Below, in pieces: positions 6,664 through 16,127 of a stretch of 64,000 nucleotides of DNA. Made by a program: the position numbers and the translations under genes. The notes beneath the pieces were generated by a model. That model had not been told where the DNA came from, made no database searches, and worked only from the letters and a program-made list of their open reading frames with translations. This stretch comes from Paenibacillus monticola (lineage in GTDB: Bacteria > Bacillota > Bacilli > Paenibacillales > Paenibacillaceae), in NCBI RefSeq assembly GCF_009664975.1, contig NZ_WJXB01000007.1, forward strand, positions 310,001 through 374,000, in the 5' to 3' direction. Numbering within the stretch: position 1 is the stretch's first letter; each line of letters opens with the position of its first letter.

Positions 6664-9282
6664 CTACTTTTCAGTTACTGGGGTTCTCTCAACTAACAAG
6701 GTATAGACCTGGCTGGCCAGCTCGATTCGTTCACCTTGGAATTCATCATACAATTCGATCCGGTATGTACCTCCGGATAGCTTCTTATACATATTGTTGC
6801 TGAAGGATACAGCATACGAGTTGTTGTTCCCTTCTGTCAGCTCGGTACCTATCGTTAAGCTCTTCTCCTGCGACTGGCCATATGGATCGGTCATTCTAAG
6901 CACAAGCTTGTGATTGAAAGTACCCACCTCATAGCTGAGATCACGCAGCAGATTATAGTTCATCGCAATGCTGATCGTGTCGCTGCCATACGTAATCCGG
7001 CCATCCGAGTTCAGAACAGACAATGTGTATGGATAGAGGGTCACTTTGGATAAATTATTGTTCGGCGTAATTACTTGCGGGTTCAGATCCATAGAAGCGA
7101 TGTTGATGAAACCGTTCGCCTCCTGGCCCGGCTCCGTCAACTTGTTCCCGGTAATGCCAGGTCCAAGATAAAGCCTAACATTTGCTGTTCCTACTGATTT
7201 GGGCAACTTAGCCCAGAAAGTAATCAACTGCTTGCCACCAGGAGTGGCCGCCATGTCCGGCTGGATAGATGTGGCCTCGTAGAGCTGGCCATCTTCGGTT
7301 TTGTAGTAGGCCTGAAGCCGGGCCATCTTGCTTTGTCTCTTTTCCTCACTATTCAGGAATAATTCGGTATAGACAATATTAGTATTAACCCCTTCGTAAA
7401 TCGTCGTTTTATTCTCCTGCACTTTTGCATTTTTACCTTTGCCGACAATGGAATAGCTTCCACCAAGTTCAATCTTGTTCACGGCATCCATCACACTGCT
7501 TGTGCTCAATGAAAGGAATGGCACATTCTCTTCCTTCACAACGGAATAGAGATTAACTCGCATCGTTCTGAAATCCGTTGTGTAGGGCACTTTGCTGAGC
7601 ACATAAATTTCCGCACTTTCCCCCGGAGCAATAATGGAGTGTTCCTTATCCATAAACAGTTCCGTAGAAGTCGTCAAATCATCGTTATCTACTTTTAGAG
7701 CTCCCTTTAGGTCAGGCAGCGTAAGGTTAACTGATTGTGTGTTGATGATATTCACCTTGGCGATAAGAATGTCATCGTCTTTCCAAGGAAAACGTTGTAG
7801 TGACAGCAGGCTATAGCCAAAGGTACCATATTGGTTTGTCATCCAGTAATTCAACCCTTTTTGTGTATCAGCACGCAGTGTATATGGAATAGCAAAATAT
7901 GCGACGGGAACAGATAACTTGGCCGTAGCACCAGAAGAAACTGCTGACCCGGCAGAGCTTGAACCAGCTGCATTAACAGCCCCAGGGCTTTCCCCATCAG
8001 CTGAAGCGGCAGGAGCGCTAGAAATATCCGAGCTGACCGCCTCAATCATTTGCAGCTTCAGTGTGTTCTGTTCCACCTCAAGTGGAACCTGTGCGGTAAG
8101 CTGTACTACTTTTTCCTCCAACGGTTTCAGACTGGCTCCGCTGACACCTTTGGCGCTAATCGGGAAGGTAGTGCCTCCTGCAGTTCTGACCGAAAGCTCA
8201 TAAGAAGGCAGAACAACTGCAGTTTTCCCAGCATTTTTGAGCCGAAACTGAAAGGTCCATATCCCTGTGTTATCTTCTGGATAGACATTAGCAGAAGTTA
8301 GTTGCAGTTCAATTGTGTTGTTATTGACACCGATCTTTTTGACCACACCTTTGCCTACATTCAAATCAGGGGTCGTCGCTGCAGGAAGCTTGTACGAGGA
8401 CATGGGAAGATCCAGCTTTAGCGTCTCATCCTTCTGCACGTATTGCACTTTCATATTCTCAATCTTGAGGTAAGGCGGAATCTCGGTCAGGTAATAAATT
8501 GTTTTCTTCTCTTGCGGTTGTATCTTGTATCCTGCCTGTGAGTTATCGAGCGCAAGCTCAAACGCGGTTCCGCTGGCAGACATCAGGTATGCGGTATAGC
8601 CGGGGTCGACGAGCACTTTGTTTCCCTGGTTGCTGAAGTTGATGCCAACCTTTGCGTATACTTTGCCACCATACTTGTAGATCTGCATGGATTCGGACGC
8701 TGCGGCGACAGGAATATTATTAATGGAGATATTCTCTCTTTGGCCGCTGGCGGCAGACGGCGAATAGTTTGCCGGAAGACTGATCGTCCCGGCATGTCTC
8801 AGGTAACCCTTGCTTTTGGCATCCCAAATATACATTGTAATTTTAAGACCCTTGAGTGAATTGACTTTTCCGATGTTTACGTAATATGTAACTCGTTCGG
8901 TTTGTTTGGAAACCACCTTATTCTTAAGCGCATCGGCAGTAACCGGGTTACCTGGAATGACGGAGCCTCCGGATGTAACCACTCTAGAAAAATAATGGAT
9001 GAGATTAGCATTGCTTCCTCCGGCGTTGGAATAATTCAGTGTGTAGGTAAGAATATTCCCGCCTGCTTGCGGCCAGATATTAACATTCTCTACCGTAGCC
9101 TGGACACCTGCACCAAGCGGGATAGTACCCAGATTCTTCGGTGTGGCGCTTGTTACTGCAGATATCGTAGAACCGGCATTACCGGCAGCTGCCGGAGCAG
9201 CAAAGGCAGGATAAACGGACAGCTGGCTGATAACAAAGGTGCTTAGCAGTAGAGCGACATATGTATTTCTATACTTTCTCAT
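6664..9282 (-). CDS. Large secreted protein of unknown function, first gene of an ABC exporter operon
   Basis: An 872-aa protein with a signal peptide (basic start, hydrophobic run about 7-25, AFAAPAAAG cleavage region). The rest is polar and beta-rich, with phrases typical of Ig-like or CARDB-like wall proteins (for example LKNAGKTAVVLPSYEL, VNIINTQSVNLTLPDL) that suggest repeated beta-sandwich domains. A low-complexity Ala/Ser/Gly stretch lies near 410-440. There is no lipobox, LPXTG motif or catalytic motif. GGGGGAGA lies 5 bases before the ATG. It leads the operon with the ATPase, permease and fusion protein, so it may be an extracellular partner or ligand-binding component. Family not recognised. 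Confidence 0.75.
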   Translation of the reverse strand: MRKYRNTYVALLLSTFVISQLSVYPAFAAPAAAGNAGSTISAVTSATPKNLGTIPLGAGVQATVENVNIWPQAGGNILTYTLNYSNAGGSNANLIHYFSRVVTSGGSVIPGNPVTADALKNKVVSKQTERVTYYVNIGKVNSLKGLKITMYIWDAKSKGYLRHAGTISLPANYSPSAASGQRENISINNIPVAAASESMQIYKYGGKVYAKVGINFSNQGNKVLVDPGYTAYLMSASGTAFELALDNSQAGYKIQPQEKKTIYYLTEIPPYLKIENMKVQYVQKDETLKLDLPMSSYKLPAATTPDLNVGKGVVKKIGVNNNTIELQLTSANVYPEDNTGIWTFQFRLKNAGKTAVVLPSYELSVRTAGGTTFPISAKGVSGASLKPLEEKVVQLTAQVPLEVEQNTLKLQMIEAVSSDISSAPAASADGESPGAVNAAGSSSAGSAVSSGATAKLSVPVAYFAIPYTLRADTQKGLNYWMTNQYGTFGYSLLSLQRFPWKDDDILIAKVNIINTQSVNLTLPDLKGALKVDNDDLTTSTELFMDKEHSIIAPGESAEIYVLSKVPYTTDFRTMRVNLYSVVKEENVPFLSLSTSSVMDAVNKIELGGSYSIVGKGKNAKVQENKTTIYEGVNTNIVYTELFLNSEEKRQSKMARLQAYYKTEDGQLYEATSIQPDMAATPGGKQLITFWAKLPKSVGTANVRLYLGPGITGNKLTEPGQEANGFINIASMDLNPQVITPNNNLSKVTLYPYTLSVLNSDGRITYGSDTISIAMNYNLLRDLSYEVGTFNHKLVLRMTDPYGQSQEKSLTIGTELTEGNNNSYAVSFSNNMYKKLSGGTYRIELYDEFQGERIELASQVYTLLVERTPVTEK

Positions 9283-9395
9283 TCATTTCTCCCCCAAATG
9301 TATTTACTAGAATAATTATAGTAGCAGACGAGAAAGAATTTGTATCCATGTTGTAACTCTTATGAGGCTCTTGTAACCTATTTGTTCCATTTAAA

Positions 9396-9424
9396 GCGAA
9401 AAAACAGCACATTCGATGCTGTTT
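9396..9424 (-). terminator. Terminator after the AraC gene
   Basis: An 8-bp stem AAACAGCA/TGCTGTTT (9402-9409 with 9417-9424) is followed by a T run on the minus strand. It separates the araC gene from the secreted-protein operon. Confidence 0.75.
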
Positions 9425-9428
9425 AGAG

Positions 9429-10265
9429 TTAAGAACCGAACGCCATCCGGTACTGCTTAGGCGGTAGCCCTTCATTTTGCTTAAATACCTTAATAAAATA
9501 GCTCGCTTGGGTGAAGCCTGCCTGAGTAGCGACTTGAGCAACGGACAGCTCTGTAGATACAAGCAGAAGTTTAGCTCTGGCTAACCGACAATCCGTTAAA
9601 TAGCGGTTCGGCGTTTTGCCCATAACTACCCGGAACAGGCGCAGAAAGTGGTAACTGCTGTAGCCCGACAGTCGGGCCATCGATTCCAATGTCCAAGGCT
9701 TGCCACACTCTCCGTGTATGATATCTGCTGCGCTGCGGATCGAATGTCTGATCTCCAGAGGAACAGAACCGTGAAGTGGTTCGGAATTCTGTAATAGATT
9801 TACAAGAATTTCGTATAGCAGAGCAGATAGCCGCGGTTCGCTGCGGGTCTCATAGGAAGCGCTTAGCTGGTACATTTCATCGAATAAAGACTCCAGACCA
9901 CTCCCCAGATCAAAGGTGAAAAAGTATCCGCGTGTCCCATCTGCCTCCTCCAGCAAAGGTAAGGGAAGCTCCGTTCCAAAGTGCACCCATCTCACATCCC
10001 AAGGCTGACTGAGATCAGAGCCGTACTGCTGGTGAGCCCCTCTCGGAAAAAGAAATCCCTTACCTCTCCCCATCGGTATCCGTTCTCCTTCATGAAATAC
10101 ATAACCCTCTCCACCAAACACCAAATGGAGGTTATAACTGCCTAAGAACCCTTCGCCCCTTCTCTCTGCATGCTGCGGGAAATCAGTGTAATGTCCCAGC
10201 ATTTCTGGATAACATACGTATTTGGTGAACGCCGGTGTTGGCAAATACCATTGAATTTTCATCAT
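9429..10265 (-). CDS. AraC-family transcriptional regulator
   Basis: A 278-aa regulator with an N-terminal cupin-like sensing domain and a C-terminal double-HTH AraC domain (about 175-278; MARLSGYSSYHFLRLFRVVMG and the second helix pair QVATQAGFTQASYFIKVFK). GGGAG lies 6 bases before the ATG at 10265, so I prefer this start to one 33 bases upstream. It is divergent from the beta-galactosidase gene and upstream of the ABC operon on the same strand. Control of the GH42 gene is the simpler guess. Confidence 0.88.
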   Translation of the reverse strand: MMKIQWYLPTPAFTKYVCYPEMLGHYTDFPQHAERRGEGFLGSYNLHLVFGGEGYVFHEGERIPMGRGKGFLFPRGAHQQYGSDLSQPWDVRWVHFGTELPLPLLEEADGTRGYFFTFDLGSGLESLFDEMYQLSASYETRSEPRLSALLYEILVNLLQNSEPLHGSVPLEIRHSIRSAADIIHGECGKPWTLESMARLSGYSSYHFLRLFRVVMGKTPNRYLTDCRLARAKLLLVSTELSVAQVATQAGFTQASYFIKVFKQNEGLPPKQYRMAFGS

Positions 10266-10409
10266 AAACAGCTCCCAATTCTGTAGTGAGGCAAGCACGC
10301 AATATAATACTATAATAGCAATATTCTGTTATATAAAACTCCTTACTACTGATACTACAATAGATGAGTATAGGAAATAAAGCATATATTTAATACTTTG
10401 GAGGTCACT

Positions 10410-12464
10410 ATGAATAAACTTGTCGCTAAGGAACAATTCGAGCTTGGTGTCTGTTATTACCCGGAGCATTGGCCTGAAAGCATGTGGGCTGATGATTACC
10501 GCCGCATGGTAGAAATGGGCTTTACAATCATTCGTATGGGCGAATTCGCCTGGTCTATTTTTGAACCGCAGGAGGGCAACTTTCAATTTGGTTTGTTTGA
10601 CCGTGCCATCGATCTGGCTCACAGTTATGGACTTAAGGTTGTACTGGGAACACCGACAGCTACTCCTCCCGCTTGGCTTACGGAGAAGTATCCCGAAGTG
10701 CTGAATGTAACCTATGAAGGAGTAACCCTGCAGCATGGTATGCGGCGCCATTATAACTACAGCAGTCCCAAATACCACCAGCTTTGTGCAGAGATTGCGG
10801 GTCAGTTAGCAGATCATTATGGCAATCACCCGGGTGTGGTCGGCTGGCAGATAGATAACGAACTTAACTGCGAAATCAGTGAATTCTACTCCGAGAGTGA
10901 TCACACGGCTTTCAGAAAATGGCTGCAGCACAAATACGAGTCGCTGGATAAGCTGAACGAAGCCTGGGGTGCCGTATTCTGGAATCAGAGTTACAGTGAC
11001 TGGTCACAGGTCTATTTGCCGCGGCCAACCCCATCCCCCAAACAACCCAATCCGCATCAGGCGTTGGACGAGAAGCGTTTTATTTCCGACAACACCATAG
11101 CCTTCGCCAAAATACAAGCGGATATCATCCGCGCCAAAGCACCCCAGCAATGGGTGACCACCAATGGTTTATTCGGGCATCTCGACAGCCATGAGCTGAA
11201 CGATCAGTTGCTGGATTTCTTCAGCTATGATTCGTATCCGCAGTTCTCCAGCATTTATTATGATGCTGCTGAAGTGAATCCACTTCGGGATCGCGGCTGG
11301 GGCCTCTCATTGTCGGCGGTGCGCTCAATCTCGCCTAATTTCTGTATTATGGAACAGCAATCCGGTCCTGGAGGTTGGGTGAACCGGATGGATATGCCTT
11401 CACCAAAACCGGGGCAGATGCGTTTATGGACCTATCAATCTATCGCACACGGTGCTGATATGGTGCTCTATTTCCGCTGGCGGACGGCTACGATGGGGAA
11501 TGAAATCTATTGGCACGGAATTAATGATTACCATAACCAGCCCAACCGTAGAGTGCGGGAAGCGGCACAGATCGGCCAAGAGCTAGTAGCATCAGGTCAA
11601 GCAATTGTCGGAACAGTTACCCAAGCTAAGGTAGCGATTGTCCGTGATTATGATAACGAGTGGGACGGAGAATACGATGTATGGCATGGTCCTTTTATGT
11701 GGCAGAGCAACAAGGAATGGTTTAAGGCGCTGCAACACAAGCATATTCCGAATGACGTACTCTACTTACGTAGCAAGACTACACTTGAGGAACTTACCCG
11801 TTACGAAGTGTTGATCTATCCGCATCCAGCCATCCTAGCTGACGAGACGGCCGCTTTATTGGATGCCTATGTTCTCCAAGGTGGCAAGCTGATCTTTGGC
11901 TGCAGAACGGGTTATAAGGATAAGCGCGGCCAATGTTATATGCGTCCTTTTCCTGGAGCAGCCCAGTCACTCTGCGGCATTACAGTGGAGGAATTTACAA
12001 TGGTGAAGGGAACACGCCTTCCTACCTTCATAAGCTGGGCAGATGAACCGGAATTGCTTACCGGGGCAGATTCTTTTAATGAAATTCTACAAGTAGTAGA
12101 AGACTCCGTTGAGGTCATGGGCAGCTATGCCAGTGATTATTATGCTGGCAAACCGGCCGTGACGCGGAACCAACGTGGCAAAGGCGAAGTTTGGTATTAT
12201 GGGGCTGTATTCAACGAGGACGCGGCAGTTCAAATCATCAACCACTTGGGACTTCAGTCTCCTGCAGCAGCATGGCTTGAGCTTCCTACAGATGTAGAGT
12301 TGCAAATCCGTGAGAGCGATTCCTCCAGTTATACCTTCTTGCTTAACTATAGTAAAGAACCTATGGCTATCCTGCTGAAAGAAGAAAAAAGAGATTTGTT
12401 AACCGACCAACTGATAGTAGGAACACATACGTTAGAAGGTTTCGGAGTGTTAGTGTTGTATTGA
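10410..12464 (+). CDS. Beta-galactosidase, GH42
   Basis: Cytoplasmic retaining beta-galactosidase, 684 aa, normal for GH42. It hydrolyses beta-galactosides such as galacto-oligosaccharides from plant material. The acid/base Glu is E151 in GWQIDNELNCE, and the nucleophile is E315 in FCIMEQQSGPGGW. There is no signal peptide. GGAGG lies 5 bases before the ATG; a TTG 12 bases upstream falls before the SD and is unlikely. An AraC regulator is divergent to it and a terminator follows it. No transporter gene is adjacent, so sugar entry must be encoded elsewhere. Confidence 0.94.
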   Translation: MNKLVAKEQFELGVCYYPEHWPESMWADDYRRMVEMGFTIIRMGEFAWSIFEPQEGNFQFGLFDRAIDLAHSYGLKVVLGTPTATPPAWLTEKYPEVLNVTYEGVTLQHGMRRHYNYSSPKYHQLCAEIAGQLADHYGNHPGVVGWQIDNELNCEISEFYSESDHTAFRKWLQHKYESLDKLNEAWGAVFWNQSYSDWSQVYLPRPTPSPKQPNPHQALDEKRFISDNTIAFAKIQADIIRAKAPQQWVTTNGLFGHLDSHELNDQLLDFFSYDSYPQFSSIYYDAAEVNPLRDRGWGLSLSAVRSISPNFCIMEQQSGPGGWVNRMDMPSPKPGQMRLWTYQSIAHGADMVLYFRWRTATMGNEIYWHGINDYHNQPNRRVREAAQIGQELVASGQAIVGTVTQAKVAIVRDYDNEWDGEYDVWHGPFMWQSNKEWFKALQHKHIPNDVLYLRSKTTLEELTRYEVLIYPHPAILADETAALLDAYVLQGGKLIFGCRTGYKDKRGQCYMRPFPGAAQSLCGITVEEFTMVKGTRLPTFISWADEPELLTGADSFNEILQVVEDSVEVMGSYASDYYAGKPAVTRNQRGKGEVWYYGAVFNEDAAVQIINHLGLQSPAAAWLELPTDVELQIRESDSSSYTFLLNYSKEPMAILLKEEKRDLLTDQLIVGTHTLEGFGVLVLY

Positions 12465-12482
12465 TATATAAAGCAGTGCAAG

Positions 12483-12530
12483 AAGAAGCCCTTGTCTATA
12501 ACGACGAGGGCTTCTTTGTTCATAATAACA
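12483..12530 (+). terminator. Terminator after beta-galactosidase
   Basis: A 10-bp stem AAGAAGCCCT/AGGGCTTCTT (12483-12492 with 12517-12526) is followed by TGTT. Confidence 0.75.
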
Positions 12531-12645
12531 ATCCAATCCGCTGTGAATTGACAGATATCTGAATTGCTTTTATAGTGTAATGAACTTTGGTAGTTTACAG
12601 TTATACATAGCCTAATAAATTTTTTTCAGTGAGGTGAACATACAA

Positions 12646-13380
12646 GTGAAGCTGGAAACCGCTCTATTAGAGTCACACGCGGTCCCGGAAAGTGAAGCCA
12701 GCTTTATGCAGGGAGTCAAAGATTGCCTTCCTACTTTGCTGGGATATTTAAGCATCGGCTTTGCGGCTGGCGTTGTTGAGAAAACAGCGGGGCTTTCCGT
12801 AGCTGAAATTGCGATGATGTCTATCATTCTATATGCTGGCTCCGCCCAGTTTATAGCGGCCGGGATGATCGCTGCTGGAAGTACTGCAACCAGCATTGTA
12901 ATTACTATATTATTTGTGAATCTTCGACATCTACTGCTCAGTGCAGCTTTGTCGCCTTATTTCCGGCACCTGACGCCCCTGCGCAATATGCTGATAGGTT
13001 CATTGCTCACCGATGAAACCTTTGGGGTAGCGATTAATGAGAGCGCGAAGAAACATAAGATCAGTGAACGATGGATGCACGGTTTAAATATCACCGCTTA
13101 TCTCAACTGGTTCATAGCGAATATAGCTGGAGCTCTTTTGGGACAATGGATCTCGAATCCAGAATCATTGGGTCTTGATTTTGCATTGCCTGCAATGTTC
13201 ATTGGACTGCTAGTACTTACATTGCTAAGTAGAAGCAAATTTGCTGTTGATATCGTAGTCGCGCTAATAGCTGTGCTGATAGCTGTTGGTGTTTCTCTTT
13301 TGTGGTCACCAAGCATAGGTGTTATTGCTGCAACGCTTGTCGCTTCAACGATTGGAATGGTGATTGATAAATGGAGATAA
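12646..13380 (+). CDS. azlC: AzlC-family branched-chain amino acid exporter subunit
   Basis: Large subunit of the AzlCD branched-chain amino acid exporter. The 244-aa protein has 5-6 hydrophobic helices and the family hallmarks GFAAG and YAGSAQFIAAGM near 40-75. It probably starts at GTG 12646, since GAGGTGA lies 8 bases before it; a GTG at 12634 lies inside the SD. It overlaps azlD by 10 bases, so the two are coupled. In B. subtilis AzlB controls this pair, but no such regulator is next to it here. Confidence 0.9.
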   Translation: MKLETALLESHAVPESEASFMQGVKDCLPTLLGYLSIGFAAGVVEKTAGLSVAEIAMMSIILYAGSAQFIAAGMIAAGSTATSIVITILFVNLRHLLLSAALSPYFRHLTPLRNMLIGSLLTDETFGVAINESAKKHKISERWMHGLNITAYLNWFIANIAGALLGQWISNPESLGLDFALPAMFIGLLVLTLLSRSKFAVDIVVALIAVLIAVGVSLLWSPSIGVIAATLVASTIGMVIDKWR

Positions 13381-13697
13381 GCGCGGATAACTTCTTCATT
13401 ATTATCGGTGCAGCCCTGGTAACCTTTATTCCACGGGTTCTGCCACTCATGCTGCTGAGCCGGATTACCATCCCCGCCTGGGGGATGCGTTGGCTAAATT
13501 TTGTTCCGATTGCCGTCATGTCTGCTTTGATTGCTCAAGAGCTGTTCATACAGGATGGAGAGTTGATGCTTTCTTCAAATAATCTGGAGATTATTGCCGC
13601 TCTACCCACGTTTTGGATAGCCATCAAAACACGCAGCCTGCTCGGAACAGTAGTGACTGGAATCATTTCGTTAATGCTATTGCGCTATTTTTGGTAA
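13371..13697 (+). CDS. azlD: AzlD-family branched-chain amino acid exporter subunit
   Basis: Small partner of AzlC, 108 aa with about four membrane helices and the family phrase TFIPRVLPLMLLSR near 17-30. It begins inside the azlC stop region, the usual azlCD arrangement. Confidence 0.9.
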   Translation: MEISADNFFIIIGAALVTFIPRVLPLMLLSRITIPAWGMRWLNFVPIAVMSALIAQELFIQDGELMLSSNNLEIIAALPTFWIAIKTRSLLGTVVTGIISLMLLRYFW

Positions 13698-13707
13698 TTG
13701 AGACTCC

Positions 13708-15039
13708 TTACAACTTTAATTCTTTTTTCAATGCAGTCACATCAGCTTCGGAAGGTTCCTGTTCACCGTATCTGACTTCCTCATACAGCTTAAGCAGATT
13801 ATCCGGCGTTGTTACGGAGTCTTTATCCCCTTTATGCGTACGGTTCTTGAGATCAGACCACTTCAGGATATCTGTTCTTGTCTCCAGTGGAGTGAGGTAC
13901 TGCTTCACTTCATAACCGCTTTCGCTCTTTGAGCCTAACCAGTGCCGGTATAACCATCTGACGCGCTCACGATTCCCCTTCATCTGCTCCCAACGATCCT
14001 GGCGTCCGCCTAGGTTCAGCTTGGTGCTCCAGTAATCCTTCAGGCCTTGCACTGTCTTTTCCCAGGTGAATATATTCTTCTCCTCATCAAGAAAAGCGTC
14101 ATTTGCCGTCGGGATTCGTTCCTTACGCAGCATAGACAGCAGGCGATCTATTGCTCTTCGCCAGATCCCGCTCGTATTTCTGTACAGATAGCGGAGAGCA
14201 AAGTAGGCTAAAGCTCCAATGGCTAATGCAGCTAAGATATAAAAAGAGATATTAAGGATTGCAGCCAATAGGCCAGGTTCGTTAGCCGGACCCTGTGGAA
14301 GCACAGGGGGAGTTGCGACTGGCGCACTTTGTGGGGGCGGAGGTGTTTCCGAGCCAGCAAACAAACGACTGACCCACCCAAGGATCATTCGAACGGTATT
14401 CCAGAGCAGAACACCAATGAATCTCCCAGCGCCAGCAGCCAGCACTGCGCCAGCAATTACAATGGCAATTACAAACAGTCGGTTATGCCGCAGCAGTCCT
14501 TTTGGCAACCTTGTGGATTCCCTGGAGAAGGAGCTGTACCGTAAGTAATTACTATTGGACATGAATAAGGCCAGGACAAGACATAGACTGCCGCTCCAGT
14601 TTAATAACGTACTGCTGTCCTGCAAGGCAGGAATTCTATGAAAGACAATCGTAGCGATAAAATAGAGAACTATACCCGCCCAATAGATTTTGAAACGGTC
14701 AGGGCGTGAATCTGCAGTCATACCCTGGTAGGTACAGATGAAACCAGCGACTATCATCGGAATTCCTGTAATAGAAATACCGCTAGAAATAACTCCAAGA
14801 ACAAGTCCTAGCCCCAGTGCAACTACTAGCTGTTTCCACTTGAGATTACAGTAATCTCGCAGAAATACACCAACCAAAGATAGAAGTGGAAGTATGTAGA
14901 CCCATGGCAGGCCAGCCTGCTCAGGAAGTAAATAGACCTGAAGCAGAACCAAAAGCGGCATATATAATAGCAGCTCTATTAAACAGGATAACCAGAGCTT
15001 TAAGGATTGTCTTAGAAAATTTGTCTCTGGCTGCTTCAT
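13708..15039 (-). CDS. Membrane protein with C-terminal DUF4129-like region
   Basis: A 443-aa protein with about six N-terminal helices (1-165), one near 190-215, a Pro-rich linker (about 232-247), another helix (about 262-282) and a soluble tail. The tail (RVRWLYRHWL, then ETRTDILKWSDLKN) resembles the DUF4129 domain often found with MoxR-DUF58 genes, where it may join transglutaminase-like proteins. No transglutaminase core is present here. It overlaps the DUF58 gene by 4 bases. Role unknown, perhaps envelope-related. Confidence 0.75.
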   Translation of the reverse strand: MKQPETNFLRQSLKLWLSCLIELLLYMPLLVLLQVYLLPEQAGLPWVYILPLLSLVGVFLRDYCNLKWKQLVVALGLGLVLGVISSGISITGIPMIVAGFICTYQGMTADSRPDRFKIYWAGIVLYFIATIVFHRIPALQDSSTLLNWSGSLCLVLALFMSNSNYLRYSSFSRESTRLPKGLLRHNRLFVIAIVIAGAVLAAGAGRFIGVLLWNTVRMILGWVSRLFAGSETPPPPQSAPVATPPVLPQGPANEPGLLAAILNISFYILAALAIGALAYFALRYLYRNTSGIWRRAIDRLLSMLRKERIPTANDAFLDEEKNIFTWEKTVQGLKDYWSTKLNLGGRQDRWEQMKGNRERVRWLYRHWLGSKSESGYEVKQYLTPLETRTDILKWSDLKNRTHKGDKDSVTTPDNLLKLYEEVRYGEQEPSEADVTALKKELKL

Positions 15040-16124
15040 GCGCTATCTCTCCCCTGCTCTGGAATATTCAGCCATTCCACGCCATTTCCCAGCTGACTCA
15101 GCTGTCCGGCAGCCATCTGCAGCTCTGCTCCCTGATGACAACTGATAATTAGAAAATCTGTGTCTCGGACCCCCGACTCCGCCTGCAGCTCCAGCAGCCT
15201 GTTCATAGGCAAAGTTCTGTCCAGATTCAGCTTAGCCAGCAGCACCAGAATATCCTCCAACTGAGACATCGGCTCTGCTTGAATGGGCTCTCTAGCTCCC
15301 CCATCATCGAGTCTTCCATTACTGATGAAGCCTGTCTCAATTCCATGCTGCAGTGCATATTCAGCTATCGTAGCCACATACCGAATGCCCAGTTCGATTC
15401 GTTCGATATCCGTTACGGTCCTCCACATAGAATCGCTTATCTCCACGTTTAAGCAAATCACCAGCCGTGAATCGGCTGTGTAATCTTTCTTATGCACCTG
15501 CATGCTGCCCGAACGGGCCGTAGCCTTCCAGTTCACCAAGCCCATGGAGTCCCCTGAGCTGTACTCGCGGATGCCCGCGGTCAGGAAAGGGTCCTCTACG
15601 ATCCATCTTTTCACGGGTAGCTCACCTAACCAGCTATGAATGGGCAAAGGCAGCTCCTCTAAATCCATGAGCACTGGGTAGACCAACAGTTCGAGCTGCA
15701 ATGGGAAGGTCTGTGCCATACGGATTAACCCAAAAAGATCACCGGTGGTCATGGTGACCGACTCCAGATGGTACAAGCCACGCCGCTGACAGGTCACGAG
15801 ATGGCGACGTTTAATATGACGGTAAGCTCGAAGATAAAATAAGCTAATATGATTCTGATAGATCTCCCCGGTGCTAATCCCCAGATTCTCCTGTCTTCCG
15901 AATTCCAGCCCGCGGGCAATACTAGATTCCAGCCGCAGCCAAGGTAAAGGCAACAGCTTCGCATTGACGATCTCTTCGACCATTTCGATGTCTTCACCTT
16001 CATAAGCGGCCCTCGTTGAGAAATAGCGGGAATAGCTGACCGCCTTCAACGCATTTCGTTGGTACACTCCTGAGATGAGCAACAACAGCACAATTATGGA
16101 GACGATAAACCAGGGCAAAGCCAT
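15036..16124 (-). CDS. DUF58 domain protein
   Basis: A 362-aa protein with an N-terminal membrane segment (about 4-20) and a DUF58 domain whose core DSMGLVNWKATARSG (about 193-207) is typical of the family. The C-terminal half resembles a von Willebrand A-type fold. These proteins are thought to work with MoxR AAA+ ATPases in complex assembly. It sits 3 bases after the moxR gene and overlaps the next gene by 4 bases. Confidence 0.88.
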   Translation of the reverse strand: MALPWFIVSIIVLLLLISGVYQRNALKAVSYSRYFSTRAAYEGEDIEMVEEIVNAKLLPLPWLRLESSIARGLEFGRQENLGISTGEIYQNHISLFYLRAYRHIKRRHLVTCQRRGLYHLESVTMTTGDLFGLIRMAQTFPLQLELLVYPVLMDLEELPLPIHSWLGELPVKRWIVEDPFLTAGIREYSSGDSMGLVNWKATARSGSMQVHKKDYTADSRLVICLNVEISDSMWRTVTDIERIELGIRYVATIAEYALQHGIETGFISNGRLDDGGAREPIQAEPMSQLEDILVLLAKLNLDRTLPMNRLLELQAESGVRDTDFLIISCHQGAELQMAAGQLSQLGNGVEWLNIPEQGRDSA

Positions 16125-16127
16125 AGC

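Noticed and set aside
9269..9562. 97-codon minus-strand ORF between araC and the secreted gene
   Set aside because: It crosses the AraC terminator and ends with a short frame just at the secreted gene's start; no SD.
10329..10778. 149-codon minus-strand ORF
   Set aside because: It is antisense to the GH42 start and passes through the intergenic promoter region.
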